Source: Marsupella aquatica
Taxonomy: Eukaryota > Marchantiophyta
DNA length: 64,000 bases
Assembly (NCBI GenBank): GCA_973895155.1
Contig: OZ316892.1
Coordinates: forward strand, 124,001-188,000
Direction: 5' to 3'
A program made the position numbers and the translations under genes. Every line of letters starts with the position of its first letter. Position 1 is the stretch's first letter. The notes beneath the pieces were generated by a model. The model ran no database searches. It had not been told where the DNA came from and saw nothing but the letters and a program-made list of their open reading frames with translations. This document shows positions 43,298 through 55,690 of the stretch, one piece after another.

Positions 43298-44400
43298 TAT
43301 GACAAAATGGCAAAATGGTAAGGGTGTTTCCAGCCTGGGTTTATTATTTCCCTCAAGTAAATCATCAAGAACGAAGAAACCACACACGAACGCACAAAAT
43401 ATTTAGAACTTTACCGTTCACTTAACGGATAAGTTTGAGATAAATGGCGACGGATGACTGTTGAAAACAAAATTTTTCCGTTAATTTAATGGATATTTTC
43501 ACAACAAAGAATAATAGCGCCAAGCGCTAGCAAAAACCCTACCAGATTGTCGTTCAAAAGCGTAAAGTTTTAAATCAGAATTCTGGAAAATGTGACTTTA
43601 TTTGATACTCTACATTGATGGTGCCTGGCGCTATTATTGCGGAAAAAAAAACAAGAGATTCTCATGTATATGATTGAACATTTGAAGGATTTAACCAATG
43701 TTAGACAACAATCAATAATAGCGTCGGGCGCTATTATAGAAACTCAGCGGATTACTTGTATTTTAGGGTCGACTCACCAGAAAATATGTATACTTTTTGG
43801 TCTAGAAGGAGTGATGTTTAAAATAGCGTCGGGCGCTATTAATGTTTATCCTCCGAGTTGTCTATCCAACGGATATTTGTAATGGTAACTTTATGCCTGT
43901 GTGACCATTTTTACCTCTTGAATGAATGTTAATTACAAGATTCTTCGTTAGATTTGAGTAACCACGTCAGTACTATATGCCAACTGTCCCTTTCTCTTTG
44001 GTTTGATTGCTCGATTACCTGATATTTTTCATCATGGAACATTCATATTTAAGTCAGTTGTCGGTCTTTTTTGGATCTTTTCCTGTCAAAGGTCAATTTG
44101 ACAAATCTGATCTTTTTGTGTGATTTGTTGTCGTGTCATTTTGTTGCGGGAAAATGATCTCCATACTGGTTGTTTCGGACGTGGGTCGTATCTATCCGAT
44201 TCCAGCAGAACATTGCAGACCTTCATGAGTGGTTGAGAACTCTCCAAATTTTAGGGCCAAAGACTCTTTATCTAGAGACGGACAACACTTCCCCGGGTAA
44301 TTCTCAAACATTGGAGACATCTTTTGCTGGTTCTGTTTACACACAACGCGTTACTCGCTCGACTGCATCACATTCACTTCAGAACTCTGCGTAGACTATC
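43298..44400. promoter_or_regulatory. Divergent promoter region of element B, with four palindromes (split)
   Basis: The upstream region of the transposase gene, later cut off from its rightward partner by the 10.6-kb insertion at about 44400-55030. Four palindromes sit at near-regular spacing (43515, 43619, 43719, 43824). The end (44206-44394) carries a frame with TSFAGSVYTQRVTRS that aligns with element A just before its rightward gene. Confidence 0.65.
43515..43838. repeat. Palindrome cluster in the element B divergent promoter
   Basis: TAGCGCCAAGCGCTA (43515), a decayed TGGTGCCTGGCGCTA (43619), and TAGCGTCGGGCGCTA twice (43719, 43824). Start-to-start spacing is 104, 100 and 105 bp. Confidence 0.85.
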
Positions 44401-44429
44401 GTATGCTAACAAAAGCAAATATCATCGAA

Positions 44430-45440
44430 TATATGCTAAAAACTCGGTGTTCGTTCCCGTGGAAGAACAAGAATGGGATGAAAAGATGTTTTAAAGTGTT
44501 TTGAGTGGTTTAGAGATGGTACTCAACATCTATAAGAAAAATAGAATCTTAAACAAAACACAAGGAATTAATAAAATAAGAACAAAGTGACATTTGCTGT
44601 ACAACAAAATCTTAGAGATTTTAGAGGTATAGTTTAGCAATATTTAACTCCGTCACCATGTCTTAAGAAAGAGCTATGGCATTATTTGAGACGTTGATAA
44701 GTCAAACATAACCTTGCTATAACTGCTCTCTAGGTTTCTATCATAAATCTATGTTTAAGAAGTGTATATGCTCACAAAACCCAAGATAAGTTTCGGATTG
44801 TGTGTATAGTAGTGTGTCATTAAAATGCCGGCAACATGTTTTCTTCTTCAACGATGCGCAATTCCAAAGAAAAACTAATGCACATTCAGTATACCACAAT
44901 GGTACTTCAAATCCGTGAATTAAGAATGTCGCTACTTCTTAATCATATAGATTTCTATTTCTTGATTTAATGCAATACTTATCTTCCAAAGATAAGTCCT
45001 TCATGTAAATACAGAAATGGACAACAAATGTTGTAGTTTGGATTAGGCACTGACCAACGGATCTTCTAATACATTCCACAAACTGTATTTTTATGAGTTT
45101 TACTTCTTACGGTAATTGCTACATGCATTACCATACAAAAGAGGGGTAGACTCCTAGCACAAGTAATCAAATTCCAAGGTATGTAAATCTTCCTTGCAAA
45201 ATTGCATTACATGTACAAGGGACAAAACTCCAAGATGAGGAGATGCAAATAACTATCCTCACTGTCTCAAAATGAGATTGGTATCACAATAAGTACATGA
45301 GATCGCCCACAGGCTAAGGAGAATGAAGAGACATGCCTCTTCATTTCCTAAGTCTAAACTAAGTAAAGTAAAAGTCAACTTTGACTAAGGGATAGTCAAA
45401 TGGTCAAAGCTAAGTAAAAGTCTACAAAATAAAATACTAA
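44430..45440. repeat. Repeat shared with 36490-37300 (retroelement end)
   Basis: Ordered landmarks AAACTCGGTGTTCGTTCCC, AAAATGCCGGCAACATGT and AGAGACATGCCTCTTCAT recur in the fragment inside element A. It is AT-rich and non-coding, followed on the minus-strand 5' side by a gag-like frame. It could be an LTR or 3' UTR of an unnamed family. Confidence 0.5.
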
Positions 45441-45442
45441 TC

Positions 45443-45940
45443 TCATACTGTAATAGGAGGAGGGTCGACTACAAGTAGAGGGAGGCGAGCTACATAACCA
45501 AGGGCTATCTTCCCTTTGGTCCTCTGTCCCTTCAAATACTGTCGACGGAAAAGGTCCTCACGGTAACGAATCAAATGAGGCTCACTGGTCTTCCGAATGG
45601 GATGTCCATCCGGTCTGATCCAAACAAAGTAATCTGATGGCCATGGAATGTCTGGAGCTGGAAGAGGGAAAGGTGCTATGACCTTTCTACAATGATAAAC
45701 CCAACTCCAAAGGTCAGGAGTCTCAATCGTGGGTAATCTCAGCTTGTCGATAGGTAGCCATAGAATACCACGAGAAATCGGAACCATGTCGTAGGTGTGT
45801 GGAAAAGGAAAAGACTCACGACCAAACATAAGTGGAGGTAAAGGAGGTGCAAGAGGAGTGCGTGCGTCGATGAGTGACGTAATCATCCTATCAAACTGGG
45901 CGGTGTCATGAGGTTTCCATCCTAAAGGAGGAATCCTCAT
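45443..45940 (-). CDS. Retroelement-type ORF fragment, 165 aa, unknown function
   Basis: Open minus-strand frame rich in Pro, Trp and aromatic residues (PISRGILWLPIDKLRL, DLWSWVYHCRKV, DIPWPSDYFVWIRPDG). No catalytic motif or zinc knuckle. It sits beside repeat DNA shared with the fragment in element A, so it is probably the C-terminal part of a retroelement protein. Complete ORF or truncated exon cannot be decided. Confidence 0.4.
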   Translation of the reverse strand: MRIPPLGWKPHDTAQFDRMITSLIDARTPLAPPLPPLMFGRESFPFPHTYDMVPISRGILWLPIDKLRLPTIETPDLWSWVYHCRKVIAPFPLPAPDIPWPSDYFVWIRPDGHPIRKTSEPHLIRYREDLFRRQYLKGQRTKGKIALGYVARLPLLVVDPPPITV

Positions 45941-48192
45941 GTTTTGTGAAGGAAGTTGAAACCAATTTTTGCTTCTAACTTGGGCAAGTTGACTTGACTT
46001 GAGCTAACTTGACCAATGTGAAGGAGGAAGTAGAGTTATGAGGGTCAAGGTAGGGATGAGGTCGAGCCTACCCACCCTTGTTACTATTGTGGGGTATGTT
46101 TTTCATTTGTGACCAGCGATTAAGTTATCATTTGGCGGATTGGCGGAATGGAGGTTGCTTGCTCAACAAGCAAGGTATCTAGGGTTTTGGCGACATGGTG
46201 ACCAGGTTCATTGAATACATGGAGGAGGTGACCAGGTTCAAGGCATGTAAGAGGGTTTGGTCCAAGTGCATCAGTTTTGTGAGATATGGGCCAGATTCCT
46301 AGTTTTGTGAAATAAGGACTAGATTCATTGAACCTATATCAACGGTGGATCTTGGTTGAGTCAATGGATGAATGGATAGGATTGAGGATGAGGACGTGCC
46401 TTAGGGTTTGGAGGAGGTCGAGGTTTTTTCGAAAGTGCGAAGCCTCATTTGGTTACAAAGTTACAAAGGATGGTATTTTGGCTCATTTTTGACCCTTAGA
46501 TCTTTTTGATGGATGATCAAGGGCTGAAAATTGTCGAGGACTTAAACCATAAGTGGAGGGCTTGTGCCTTGCCCCAGGCCTTCCCACGAGAGTACTAAAG
46601 AGGAGAGTTCGAAGGGTGGGCTCTCTCTCACACCGTGATGCTGCTAAAGTGCTGCCGCTTTTGGCAGTTTTTGAGTCTTTGAGTAAGTTTTGAATAGGTA
46701 GGAGCGAACCTCTTGAGGGGAGCTCGAGCATGAGGCATGAGTGAAGGGGGAGCCCTCCTCCTTGGCCATGGCCTTAGGATTTTGAGGGTAGGAGATGTAG
46801 AGGCAATTTTGTGAAGAGATAGATGGAGTAGAAGCTTTGAATGTGAAGAGATTGAGTTTTGTGACGGTTTTTCTAAGGATTTGGAGAGAGGTTTTGAATG
46901 TAGGAGAGGCTGACTCGAAGCCTTAGGAAGGAGGTAGGATGTGAGTAGGAAGTATAAGGAGCTTGCATGAGAGATTGCCCACAAGAAGGCATACTCGAAT
47001 GTAGGTTTGTTGCTTCAAGTTTTGAGGAGAATGGACTTGTAGGAGATTTTTGAAAGCTTAGAGGAGATGTGACCTAATCTTGTTGAAGCTTGGGAGTCTT
47101 GCATTAGAGATGGCTCACTAAGAAGGCCTACTCTCTTGTAAACTCCTTGACTTGAAGCTTCGAAAGTAGATTTGGTTGAAAGAAGGAAGTATGAGAGAAG
47201 GAGACTAGGGTTTTGAAGCTTGGATAGGCTATGGAGGGATTTTGAATGCTTGGTTGATGATTAGACTTGGTGATGATTCATTTTTGCTAGGAGGGTCTTG
47301 CTTGTGACCCATGTTTTTACTTGGAGGCCATGATGCTACATGTGCCTTCTTGCTATGCATTTAGAGGAGAGGTATCCTCGTTTTTGAGATGTGTGTTGAT
47401 GCCTTGCTTTGGCTATGAGTGATGGAATGGTTAGAATGAATGTCTTCATGCCATTTTCAAATGTTGTTGTGAGCTTGAAGGTGTTTTTGAAAGTAGATGG
47501 GTTGAATGAAGGTACTTTTGAAAGTAGTTATTATGCATGAGGGAAGTTGCAAGAGTAAAGAGTGAAGGCATTTTCGATTGATGGAATGGGTTGTTTGTGG
47601 ATTATACTTGGTGGTTCTACTAGAGGAAGGGACTAAGGTCAATTCCATGTTTGTTAAGGAGTTTGTTGACCAACCCTAGGTCACTTTTCGAAAGTAGTTT
47701 CCCATGTTTTGAAAGTTGGATGTTTGAATGGTGCATAGAGATGCCTTGCATACCTTTGGATGTCCCACTTGTCTTAGCCACAACCAAGAGTGACCCTTAA
47801 CTTGACCACATTGATGTATGCTTGAACTTGTGTACCTTAGAGGGTTGCAAGGGATTGTGTCCAATCAAGTGTTGGAAAAGGAATGGTGATCAATTGAATG
47901 TTGGGCTTAGACTTGTGAGGATTACATTGGGAAGCTTGAACTAGTTATTTTGATTGTGATTGGATATGAGTATGTAAATGGCTTGAGTTTCGAAAGCATG
48001 CTTGCTTGCTTGTGATGATGTGGATGAAAGGTTAGGGTAGATACTTTGTCTTGTTTGCAACCGTTTCTTATCTCAAGCAGCCATACACCCTGCGTGTCCC
48101 TTGAGGCCCTTTCCCACCTCTTTGCTTATCCTCAAGACAGCGGGAAAGACAAAAAGAGGCTCAATGTCGGCAATAGAAGAGACAATAGGAGG
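45941..48192. other. Non-coding, purine/T-rich repeat DNA
   Basis: Plus strand is G/T/A-rich, with recurring GAAGCTTG, TTTTGAA and GAGGTTTTG words. The open frames found are composition artefacts without protein-like content. It could be the LTR or UTR of the flanking retroelement. Confidence 0.4.
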
Positions 48193-49520
48193 CTAAGACA
48201 TCAAAGGAGTAGGAGCTATAAATGGTACACTGGGAGGCTCTACAGTCTCAGGCTCAGGCTCAGTCTCGGGAATAGGCTCAGGAATAGGTTCATCTCCTTC
48301 CATGGTAGGAGAGGGAAATGAATCATCAAGGGGTGATAGGGTGGTATCCTCAATAGAGGAAAATGGATCTGGAGGGGGTACTGGTGAAGGGGGTAAAGGA
48401 GATGGAGGGTGCTCAGGTGAAAATGTAGGAGGGATAGGGGAAAGAATGGGATCAGGTAGAGGGGGTGTAGGTGAGGATGGAGAAGGGAGTGAAGGGTCAA
48501 CAATAGGTAGCTCCGGCTCATCCACATCCATAGGGTGATCAGGCTGTGGTGAAGGTGCAGGGGGTGAGACATGAGGGGGTGGGACGGTACGAGACTCGGA
48601 AAGCAAAGCACGAATACAGTCAAGCAACTGTAGAGGGGTACAACTCAAGAGTCTAGTGGCCTCATCTACCAAATGCTGGTTGAAACCAGCCACACTAGCT
48701 AGTCGCTCAGCATCACCAACAAAATCAGTCCATGACGTGTAAGAAGTGGAAGCAACAAAAGAGGGAGAAGTCATCCCTGGTAGATCTGGTGCTGTCGTCT
48801 GCTCCACTGGAGGGGGTCTCGGAGATGTCGTCGGTGGTGGAGTCAACTCTCTCGCTAACTCTGGCTGAGGTAGCTCAAAGTGTCTCGCTCTCCTCCTCCA
48901 ATCGCTCAGCTCCACTGGTAATAAGCAGCCTCTCGAAAAGTAAATGTGCGCCAAGTAGGGTGTCAGATAGGTATCACCGGTAGTAGACAAGACAGCCACC
49001 TGCTTGGCGATCACCTCCAAAAGAGCTAAGGCCCAGTTGATCCTCCTCTTGCCGGTCCATGATACGATGATAGAGCTGGTCAAGTAAACCATAGCCCTGG
49101 TGGGTTTGGTTGGATGAAAGATAGGTACAAGGAATCAGAGTAGATGAGCTAACTCCCGGTTCCTGCACTGATCAATCTTCCAACCAGACCTCCGGTCCCT
49201 GGTACCTCTAAAATAGGGGACAGTAAAGTCCTCTCCAACAGAGATAAGTCTCTCTCCCTCCTGGCTCAACTGGTACACCTCAGAAACAATGGCGGTGGTA
49301 CACACATCAGCTGAACCTCTAGTAGAACTCCGAAAAGTGCCAGCTTGGGGTGGACGAAGAAAATCGGCAATGATGGACCCATGCACCATATCCCAAGGAA
49401 GAAAAAGTAAGGAACTCAAGCCCATCTCTACCAGGTTACTAAGGAGTCTAAGTAAGCCTTAGGACCTGGAGGTAAGGTCACCCTGATGGCCTTACTAATT
49501 GGTAAGCTTCTGGTGGCCAT
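48193..49520 (-). pseudogene. Retroelement gag-like ORF with proline-rich tail (frameshifted)
   Basis: Reads on the minus strand from ATGGCCACCAGAAGC (about 49520) in three frames: 49520-49445, 49425-49135 and 49092-48193. Upstream parts contain LSSLLFLPWDMVHGSIIADFLRP and SEVYQLSQEGERL. The last part has TYLTPYLAHIYFSRG, then a Pro/Ser/Glu-rich tail of about 200 residues. The style matches structural ORFs of large plant retroelements. Two frameshifts break it. No protease or polymerase follows. Confidence 0.5.
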
Positions 49521-50334
49521 AGCTCAGAAAATCTGAGAAGGCTCTAGAGCTCTCCTCCTCAAAATGGTTAAGCATTGAGGCTCAAGAATGAAATCTCAGG
49601 GATCTAAGGTAGTTGCGCTACTATGGGAGAAGGAATGAACTGAAAAGAGATAGAAATGAAGGAGCTCTGATCAGGCGAAGCTCTCAAAATTGCAATTTCT
49701 TCAATTCCAAGAAATCAGAGAGCATCGATGACCCAATACTCCTCAACGTCTCATCAATAGCAGTTCAAAATCGGGGTGAACATTCTCTAGGCAGCTGCGC
49801 TCCTATAGCAATTGAAATGAGCTCGAATGGTGGTCTAACGAGTGAGCACTGAGGGTCAAAGCTCGCGCCCTACTGCCGGCCGCCATGGACATCCCTCAAA
49901 GAAAACTGGAGAAAAAGGTTTGGGCTGGCGCGGACGTCACATTAGGTCGTGGCGGGGTTGTGATGCCTAGCCAAGAATCACTCGGCCAGTTAAGTGGGTA
50001 AAGCAGGAGTACACCCTAGAAACACCTTAGTATAGGGACAAAACAAGGAAAATATAAACAATTAGGGGTGACTATGGAACCCGGGCCGAGGCCGGAGGTA
50101 AGGACGCTGGGGGTGAAAACAAGATTAGGGTTAGGGCGCGCTAAGCGTCGGCGGCTAGGAAGGATCAACGGGAGGAAGGACCGGAAGAGGAGAGGGGTAA
50201 GGAGCGCTTGCAGGGAATAGTGGCTCATTTGCGAGCACGAACTAGGCAGACGACTACGGGAGGCCAACTACTGTCAGCTGCTTAAGCAAGCACTCGGGGA
50301 GAGAGTAGATACCGACGATTGACCTAAGGAGGGT
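49521..50334. other. Non-coding junction
   Basis: No gene seen. The stretch separates minus-strand gag-like debris from the plus-strand ORF at 50335 and may contain the border between two retroelements. Confidence 0.4.
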
Positions 50335-53300
50335 ATGAGCAACGTCAATCAAGCGACATATTTCTGGGGATGCCTGTTCGAACGGGCAACTGAGTACATC
50401 AAGACTTACGAGGACGAAGAATCAGAAAGGGCAGCTCGAGAATGGCAGGAGCTCGCTCGATTGTGGGAGCTACAGAAGACGGCTTTCTTAGGAGGCGAAC
50501 TCATCAAGGCCGAGTTCTTGTGGACTCCTACTTCCAATCAGCTCGACGATCTTTTGTTTTGCGAAGATAGAGTCGTCGGCATCCGAGAAGCCATCAAACG
50601 CTGCAATAACATACACTGGGAGTTGAAGGGTAGCACGGAGGGGTGGACAAAGGCAACCGTGCTAGGAGAAACCTCCACGGCAGCCGAAATGAAGAGGAAG
50701 GGAGCCATCAACGATGAAGCCACCCCAGCAAAAAGAACGAGGTCGGCGGCACCAAAGAAGCCAGCCGAGCAGCAGAGCAGGAGGCAGGGAGAAGCCAAAG
50801 AGGAGGACGATCCCATCAATGCCATTCCAACCAGGGATGACACCTGGAAGGGCTGGGCGGCAACCCTACCAAAGGAGGTGCAACTACATTTTGCACGAGA
50901 GGAGGATGCATGCTTTACGGCCATGCAGACCAAGAAGTACCAAGGCTTCATGGCCGGATCCGGCTTAGAGGCCTTTGTAAGATTACCATGGCTAAAGTCG
51001 GAGGTGTCGGATTCAGACCTATTAGAATTCGTGGGGTCATGGGAACCCGAGACCAATTCCACGAGGATATATGGGAAGGATTTCTATCTTACTCCCAAGG
51101 TGATTGCCGAAGTGTTTGGCTTGCCGATAGGCAATAAGACCAAAGTTGATACCAGGAAGACCTTGCCTGACAAGGAGTTCCGGTCGTTCCCCGGGCCATC
51201 AACAAAGAATGGCTTCTTCCGGAACACCTGCACCAACCCGCACATAGGAGAGATGATTGACTTCTTGCGGGTGACCATGCATTGTAACTTGCCGAGGGCA
51301 GAGATCGGCAAGGCACAAGTCTATCTGGCAGAGAGGCCAGACCCAAGCCGGGACTACAACGGGTACCTCCTCAACCAATTGAAGAAGATCTTAAAGGAGG
51401 AGCAGCAGGTAATCGGCGTGGGGAGCGTGTCGCGACTTGGCTATCACATGCCGTTGTTGTGCCGGTATGCCAGAGGTCAGACCTTTGCCCCAGTACTTCC
51501 CCTACAGGTAAGGGCACCCGAGGAAGCTCCAGCACTGAGGCCGGTAGCAAAGAAGCCTCAACCACCTGTTAGCCCTACGATTGAGCAGGTGTTTAGGCCA
51601 AGGAAGGAAGACTTGCCGATGCAGCAACCAAACATGCAGAATCTGCTGAAGATGCTGGAGAAGGAAAAGACGGCACTGGCACCAGCTTCGGCAGCGGCAC
51701 CAATACAGGACACTGCCCCAGAGGTCAACCTAAGCAGACTTAGAAGGGAAAACCCCTTTATCAGAAATAAGGAGAGAATCAGGCCAGAATCCAAGCCGGG
51801 TGTTCGAATGTACGTGGGAGTCTCAAGCTCTGAATTTGAGGCAGAATTGCCTGAAGCTCCTACCGGCGAAGAGGAGAGGGAGAAGCCGGAAGTCCAAGAG
51901 GTGGAGGAGGCAGTGGAGGACTGCAGCCATGATAACTCCGGCTATGGGTCGGACCATCACGTTCCAGGAGTAAGGACCTGTGGCCGGTTTATCCCCACAC
52001 TTCCAAGGGTAGTTTGAGGGGACCCCAACCAGCAGAGTAGCCCCGAGTCTCCCCCACCAGATGTTGCTCCCCCGAGCTTTGACGGCATAAAGCAGACGGC
52101 ACAGGAATTTCAGGAGCGACTTAGGGAAGCAGAGGAGGCAGCCCTGGCTAGGGAAAAGGATTTGCCAGGAGGAGATTGGCCGGAGGACATCAGGCGGCTA
52201 GCCGAAAAAGGAAGCAAACCTCTAGCCACGATTGAAGAGGTCCGCAAGACGGCTTGGGAGCAGAGGCCGCGTTGGGCGATGCCGATCACTTCTACTTACT
52301 CCACCTACGCTAAGAATAGAGCCATGGAGTATGGTGAGATATGTGGGGAACTTGCGCTTGGCATCTTTGGGGAGGAGTTGGAGGTAGGACCCTTTTTCCA
52401 TAGGGAGCAGTTGGAGAAGCACCAATTAGAAGAAGCGGTGGCTTTAGAGAGAAGCAAGAAGGACGAGGTCATCCGGCGGCTTAGGAGGATGGAAGTCGAG
52501 ATTGAAGATCTAAGGGCGGCCAAGAAAGCCCAGGATGAACTGCGGATTAAGCGGCATGAGCTGAACATCATGCAGGGGCAGTTGGACACCGCGCAGGCTG
52601 ATAATCAGACTATCAAGGATAAACTGACTCAGACCCAGGGAGAATTGGCCGATGCAATCAAGGACAAGGAGAAATGGAAGAAGGAGCTGAGAGACGCAGA
52701 GGAGGCCCATATAGCAGTCAACAACCGCGTCACGGCGGAGACTCAGAGAAGGGAGAGGGCGCTGAAGGAAGAGCTCGAGGTCATCCGCAGAACCCTTGAG
52801 CAAAAGGAGGCCGAGTTAGGGAAATCCTATCAAGGGATTATTGCGCTACAACAGGAGCTTGCATCCCGAACGGCCAGCTTCAAGGCCGACCTGCGGGAGA
52901 AGGACGCCCAGCTCGACCAGACTTATGCCAAGATGAATAACATGGAGTCTGAGGTCGTAGCGGAGCTCGACAAGGAGCTAAGAGCAACCCAGGAGGAGAG
53001 GGCTACCACCAAGAAGGAATTGGAGGAAGCCCACAGGGAATTGGAGGAAGCCAAAAACGAGCTGGAGGAGGCACGTAAGGACCTGGATGAGACCCAGGAG
53101 GAGTTGGAGGAAATCACGAGGAAGATGGAGAACCTACAGCGGCGGGCCGACAACCAAACAGAGCGGCTGAAGAAACAAGCCGCAGTATTTAAATGCTTAG
53201 CTGCATCAGGTCCATCTCCCGTTGTGGCAAACCAGTTACCCGGGGTGGTAATTGCCGAAGGACCAGCCGTGACACACGGCCCGGTGCCGGACGTTGGCGG

Positions 53301-53736
53301 CAAGGGGAAGGAACCGGCTATAGAGATAGTGAAGAAGAAGAAGCGGAAACCTTTGGGGTCCGGAGGTTATTCGACCCCTCAAGCCGTACTCAAACCAGTA
53401 CCAACCTCCAACATGAACACGGCAATAGATCCCGCTATCACCAAAGGTGGGGATGGCGCGGCCCAAGCCGAACTACTCAGTAATGAGGCCGGTATCCCAG
53501 ATCCACCTCTTGAGCAAGCCGGGGAGGCCGTGGCCAAAGCTGAGGCCGTAGCCGAGGCTGAGGCTGTAGCCGAGAATGATTTCCGAGCCGAGGCCAAAGC
53601 CGAGGGTGGGCCCAGTGAGGCCGATGGAGAGTTGACTCAGTCAAGGACAGGTAATCTGTCAGAGAACAAACCTACGGCAGTGGTTGCGGAGGAAGCGTTG
53701 GGGGCGTCCATTGAGGATCCACCACCGGTGTCGTGA
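50335..53736 (+). pseudogene. 1133-codon retroelement-type ORF with a single in-frame TGA
   Basis: Two long frames (50335-52017 and 52162-53736) are in the same phase, and the 48 codons between them are open. Only TGA at 52015-52017 separates them. The N-terminal half (residues ~200-380) contains SDSDLLEFVGSWEPETNS, GKDFYLTPKVIAEVFGLPIG and IDFLRVTMHCNLPRAEIGKA, resembling the putative plant transposon protein domain of large LTR elements. The second half has about 300 residues of strong heptad coiled coil (about codons 700-980), then a Pro/Ala/Glu-rich tail with VAKAEAVAEAEAVAE repeats. It parallels the 618-aa Gypsy LTR protein in layout (globular N-terminus, coiled coil, low-complexity tail), but sequence kinship is not evident. 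The TGA could be a CGA-derived nonsense mutation, or readthrough. Confidence 0.6.
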
Positions 53737-55030
53737 CGGTGCAAGGGCGCCGTTCCTTTTAGGAAGGGTGGACGTGGAGGGAGGAGGCGTGAGTGGGCAG
53801 GGCGGGCTCAGATCTCTAAGTTTAGGATTAGGATCAAGACCAGGAGGTGGCCGTGACACTTAGCTTAGTGGGATTGCGGTTCCACTGGTAAGAGCAACAC
53901 TTGTACTCCTGCCTCGCTGTACATAGGTAGATCCAGTTAGGTAGATTAGGCTTACGCTGCAAAGAATTAGGCAGATCCACTACCAGGATAAGTACTTGGG
54001 CAGCGGGGAGCTCAGGGCCTCTTCTTTAGCAAGTTTTTAGTTTGCACCAGCCGGGCTGGGATCAAGTAGTAAGAGAAGCTCTCGGTTAGTCATACAGTGA
54101 CCCTTGTGTATATTCATGTTTCCTCATGCCTAAGAGCTGAATAGAGTTGGCCTCACGGCTTAGTTTGCAGAGCTTGTGTATGAGATGTACTGTTTGTATG
54201 ACAAGTGCATGGTATGACTCAGTCAGAAGGAGTCATTTTGCTATTTGTGTGTCGCATTAACTTGTGTGAAGAGTGCCCACATCAACTAACAGAGGAAGGA
54301 AAGTAAGCAGGGGAGTGAGAGTTGGATGTGTCGAGCTGAGAGAGGTCTTAGCGGCTTAACCAAGCCTATTGGGGATCATTCCGGCGGCGGAATCCAAACA
54401 TACCTAACAAGACGGAGGGGAAGATAAGGAAAGGCCTAGATTAGGCCGGCTACATATCTCATGACCCGATGAAGGATCTGTCCAGTATATGTGTGTAAAA
54501 TGTTAATAGTAGTAGTAGAAGGAGGTTAGCAGCGTCCCATGCCGCTAAGCCGCGGAAACAGCCTCGCCAAGTGCAAAACCTGCGGGAATCGGCTTGCGCT
54601 GGGGGGGTTTCTTGGGTTTAGGGAGCCATGGGATGCACCACAGGGGTGGACGTCCCGGACGTCCCTACGTGGAGGCCGTCCAAGACGTCCTTGAGTTTTT
54701 CATGTGGGCCGGCGCGGAAGGAGTCGGCCGTCCTTGCAAAAAATGGGTGTCGTCCAGGGCCGTCCCTGCGTGGAGGCCGTCCAAGCCGGCGCCGTCTTTG
54801 CCGTCTTTCGTGAGGAGGCCGTCCAGGCCGTCACCTCATTTTTGAAGCTCCTTTCAACTTCTTGTCGTCTTGACGTCTAATATGTGAAAACCAGAGTAGC
54901 CTTGACGTCTTCCAATGGTATCCTTACCCATTTGAGCTTATACTAACTTAATTTTGCTTAAAGGGCCTTATAAAAACTTCAAAATTTTTAAAATTTATGG
55001 TTTTGATACTTTAACTCTCTTTTTGGAATA
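53737..55030. other. Non-coding tail with a CCGTCC-rich cluster
   Basis: No gene. Positions about 54640-54840 are crowded with GACGTCC, GCCGTCC and GGCCGTCCA words, a degenerate GC-rich repeat. The last 150 bp are AT-rich, and element B resumes near 55030. Confidence 0.5.
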
Positions 55031-55675
55031 ATCACCTAATTACACAGACGTTCCCAACACAGAGACGAGGTGTGATGGAGAATTTGAGTGATTTCATCAT
55101 GGAGGACGGGTGTGAAGGGTCGCTAGCGATGGGAGATATGATTGCCAAACATGCAATGTCGTTCGGCACTGATTTCAGAGGAGAGCCCAAGGACCCTCCG
55201 CGTATACCGCTTTGTCGCCTGTTCAATATGGAAGTTGTTCGGACTCTCCAGAAGGAGAGCGCTTCAATCGAGAAGCTTAAAGAATCATTTTGTAGTTCCG
55301 GTTAAAACTCCTCCATTGGGATGCGATTCTGAAGGCGTCATCCAATTTTGTACCCCCGAAATCCGCGAGAGTTGGGATGCTGTCTGGACTGTCCAGAATG
55401 AGAAATTTGAAGCGGACTGTGAAGCAGATCCAGATTTCCTTGTCTTAAAAGATAAGATGTTTTGTGTGTTTGACGGGAATCATCGTCTGTATTCCTGGTC
55501 ATAGGTAACAAAAGAGAACCCCAAAAATGTCAAGTACCACCCTCGTGTGCTATGCACTATGTTCAAGGGAGATCGAGGTTCTCTTATTGAGATTGAAGCC
55601 GCCATGCACACTGTCAATCAGTAAGTTTGGTCATTTTCTTTGATTTGGACAAATTTTCAATTGTGAGATTTTGGT

Positions 55676-55690
55676 TAGCGTCTGGTGCTA
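55676..55690. repeat. Decayed palindrome in intron 1 (element B)
   Basis: TAGCGTCTGGTGCTA in intron 55621-55711, at the place equivalent to 32350 in element A. Confidence 0.7.

Larger units (their letters stand above)
44400..55030. mobile_element. Composite retroelement insertion in element B
   Basis: Element A lacks any counterpart to this 10.6-kb block, which separates the conserved upstream segment (ending near 44394) from the start of the ParB/methyltransferase-like gene (55075). It contains minus-strand gag-like debris (45443-45940 and 48193-49520), a plus-strand 1133-codon ORF with one stop (50335-53736), and non-coding DNA. No palindromes of the A/B family occur inside it. Terminal repeats and a target duplication were not identified, so it may be several insertions. 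Confidence 0.6.

Noticed and set aside
44170-44394. Independent 74-aa gene
   Set aside because: The matching part aligns with element A upstream of its rightward gene, where the frame is closed after about 36 codons. Better read as an upstream ORF or leader remnant.
48302-48538. Plus-strand Gly/Ser-rich ORF
   Set aside because: It is the shadow of the proline-rich tail of the minus-strand gag-like frame.
54594-54845. Plus-strand ORF over the CCGTCC cluster
   Set aside because: Low-complexity GC-rich repeat without protein-like features or homology within the window.
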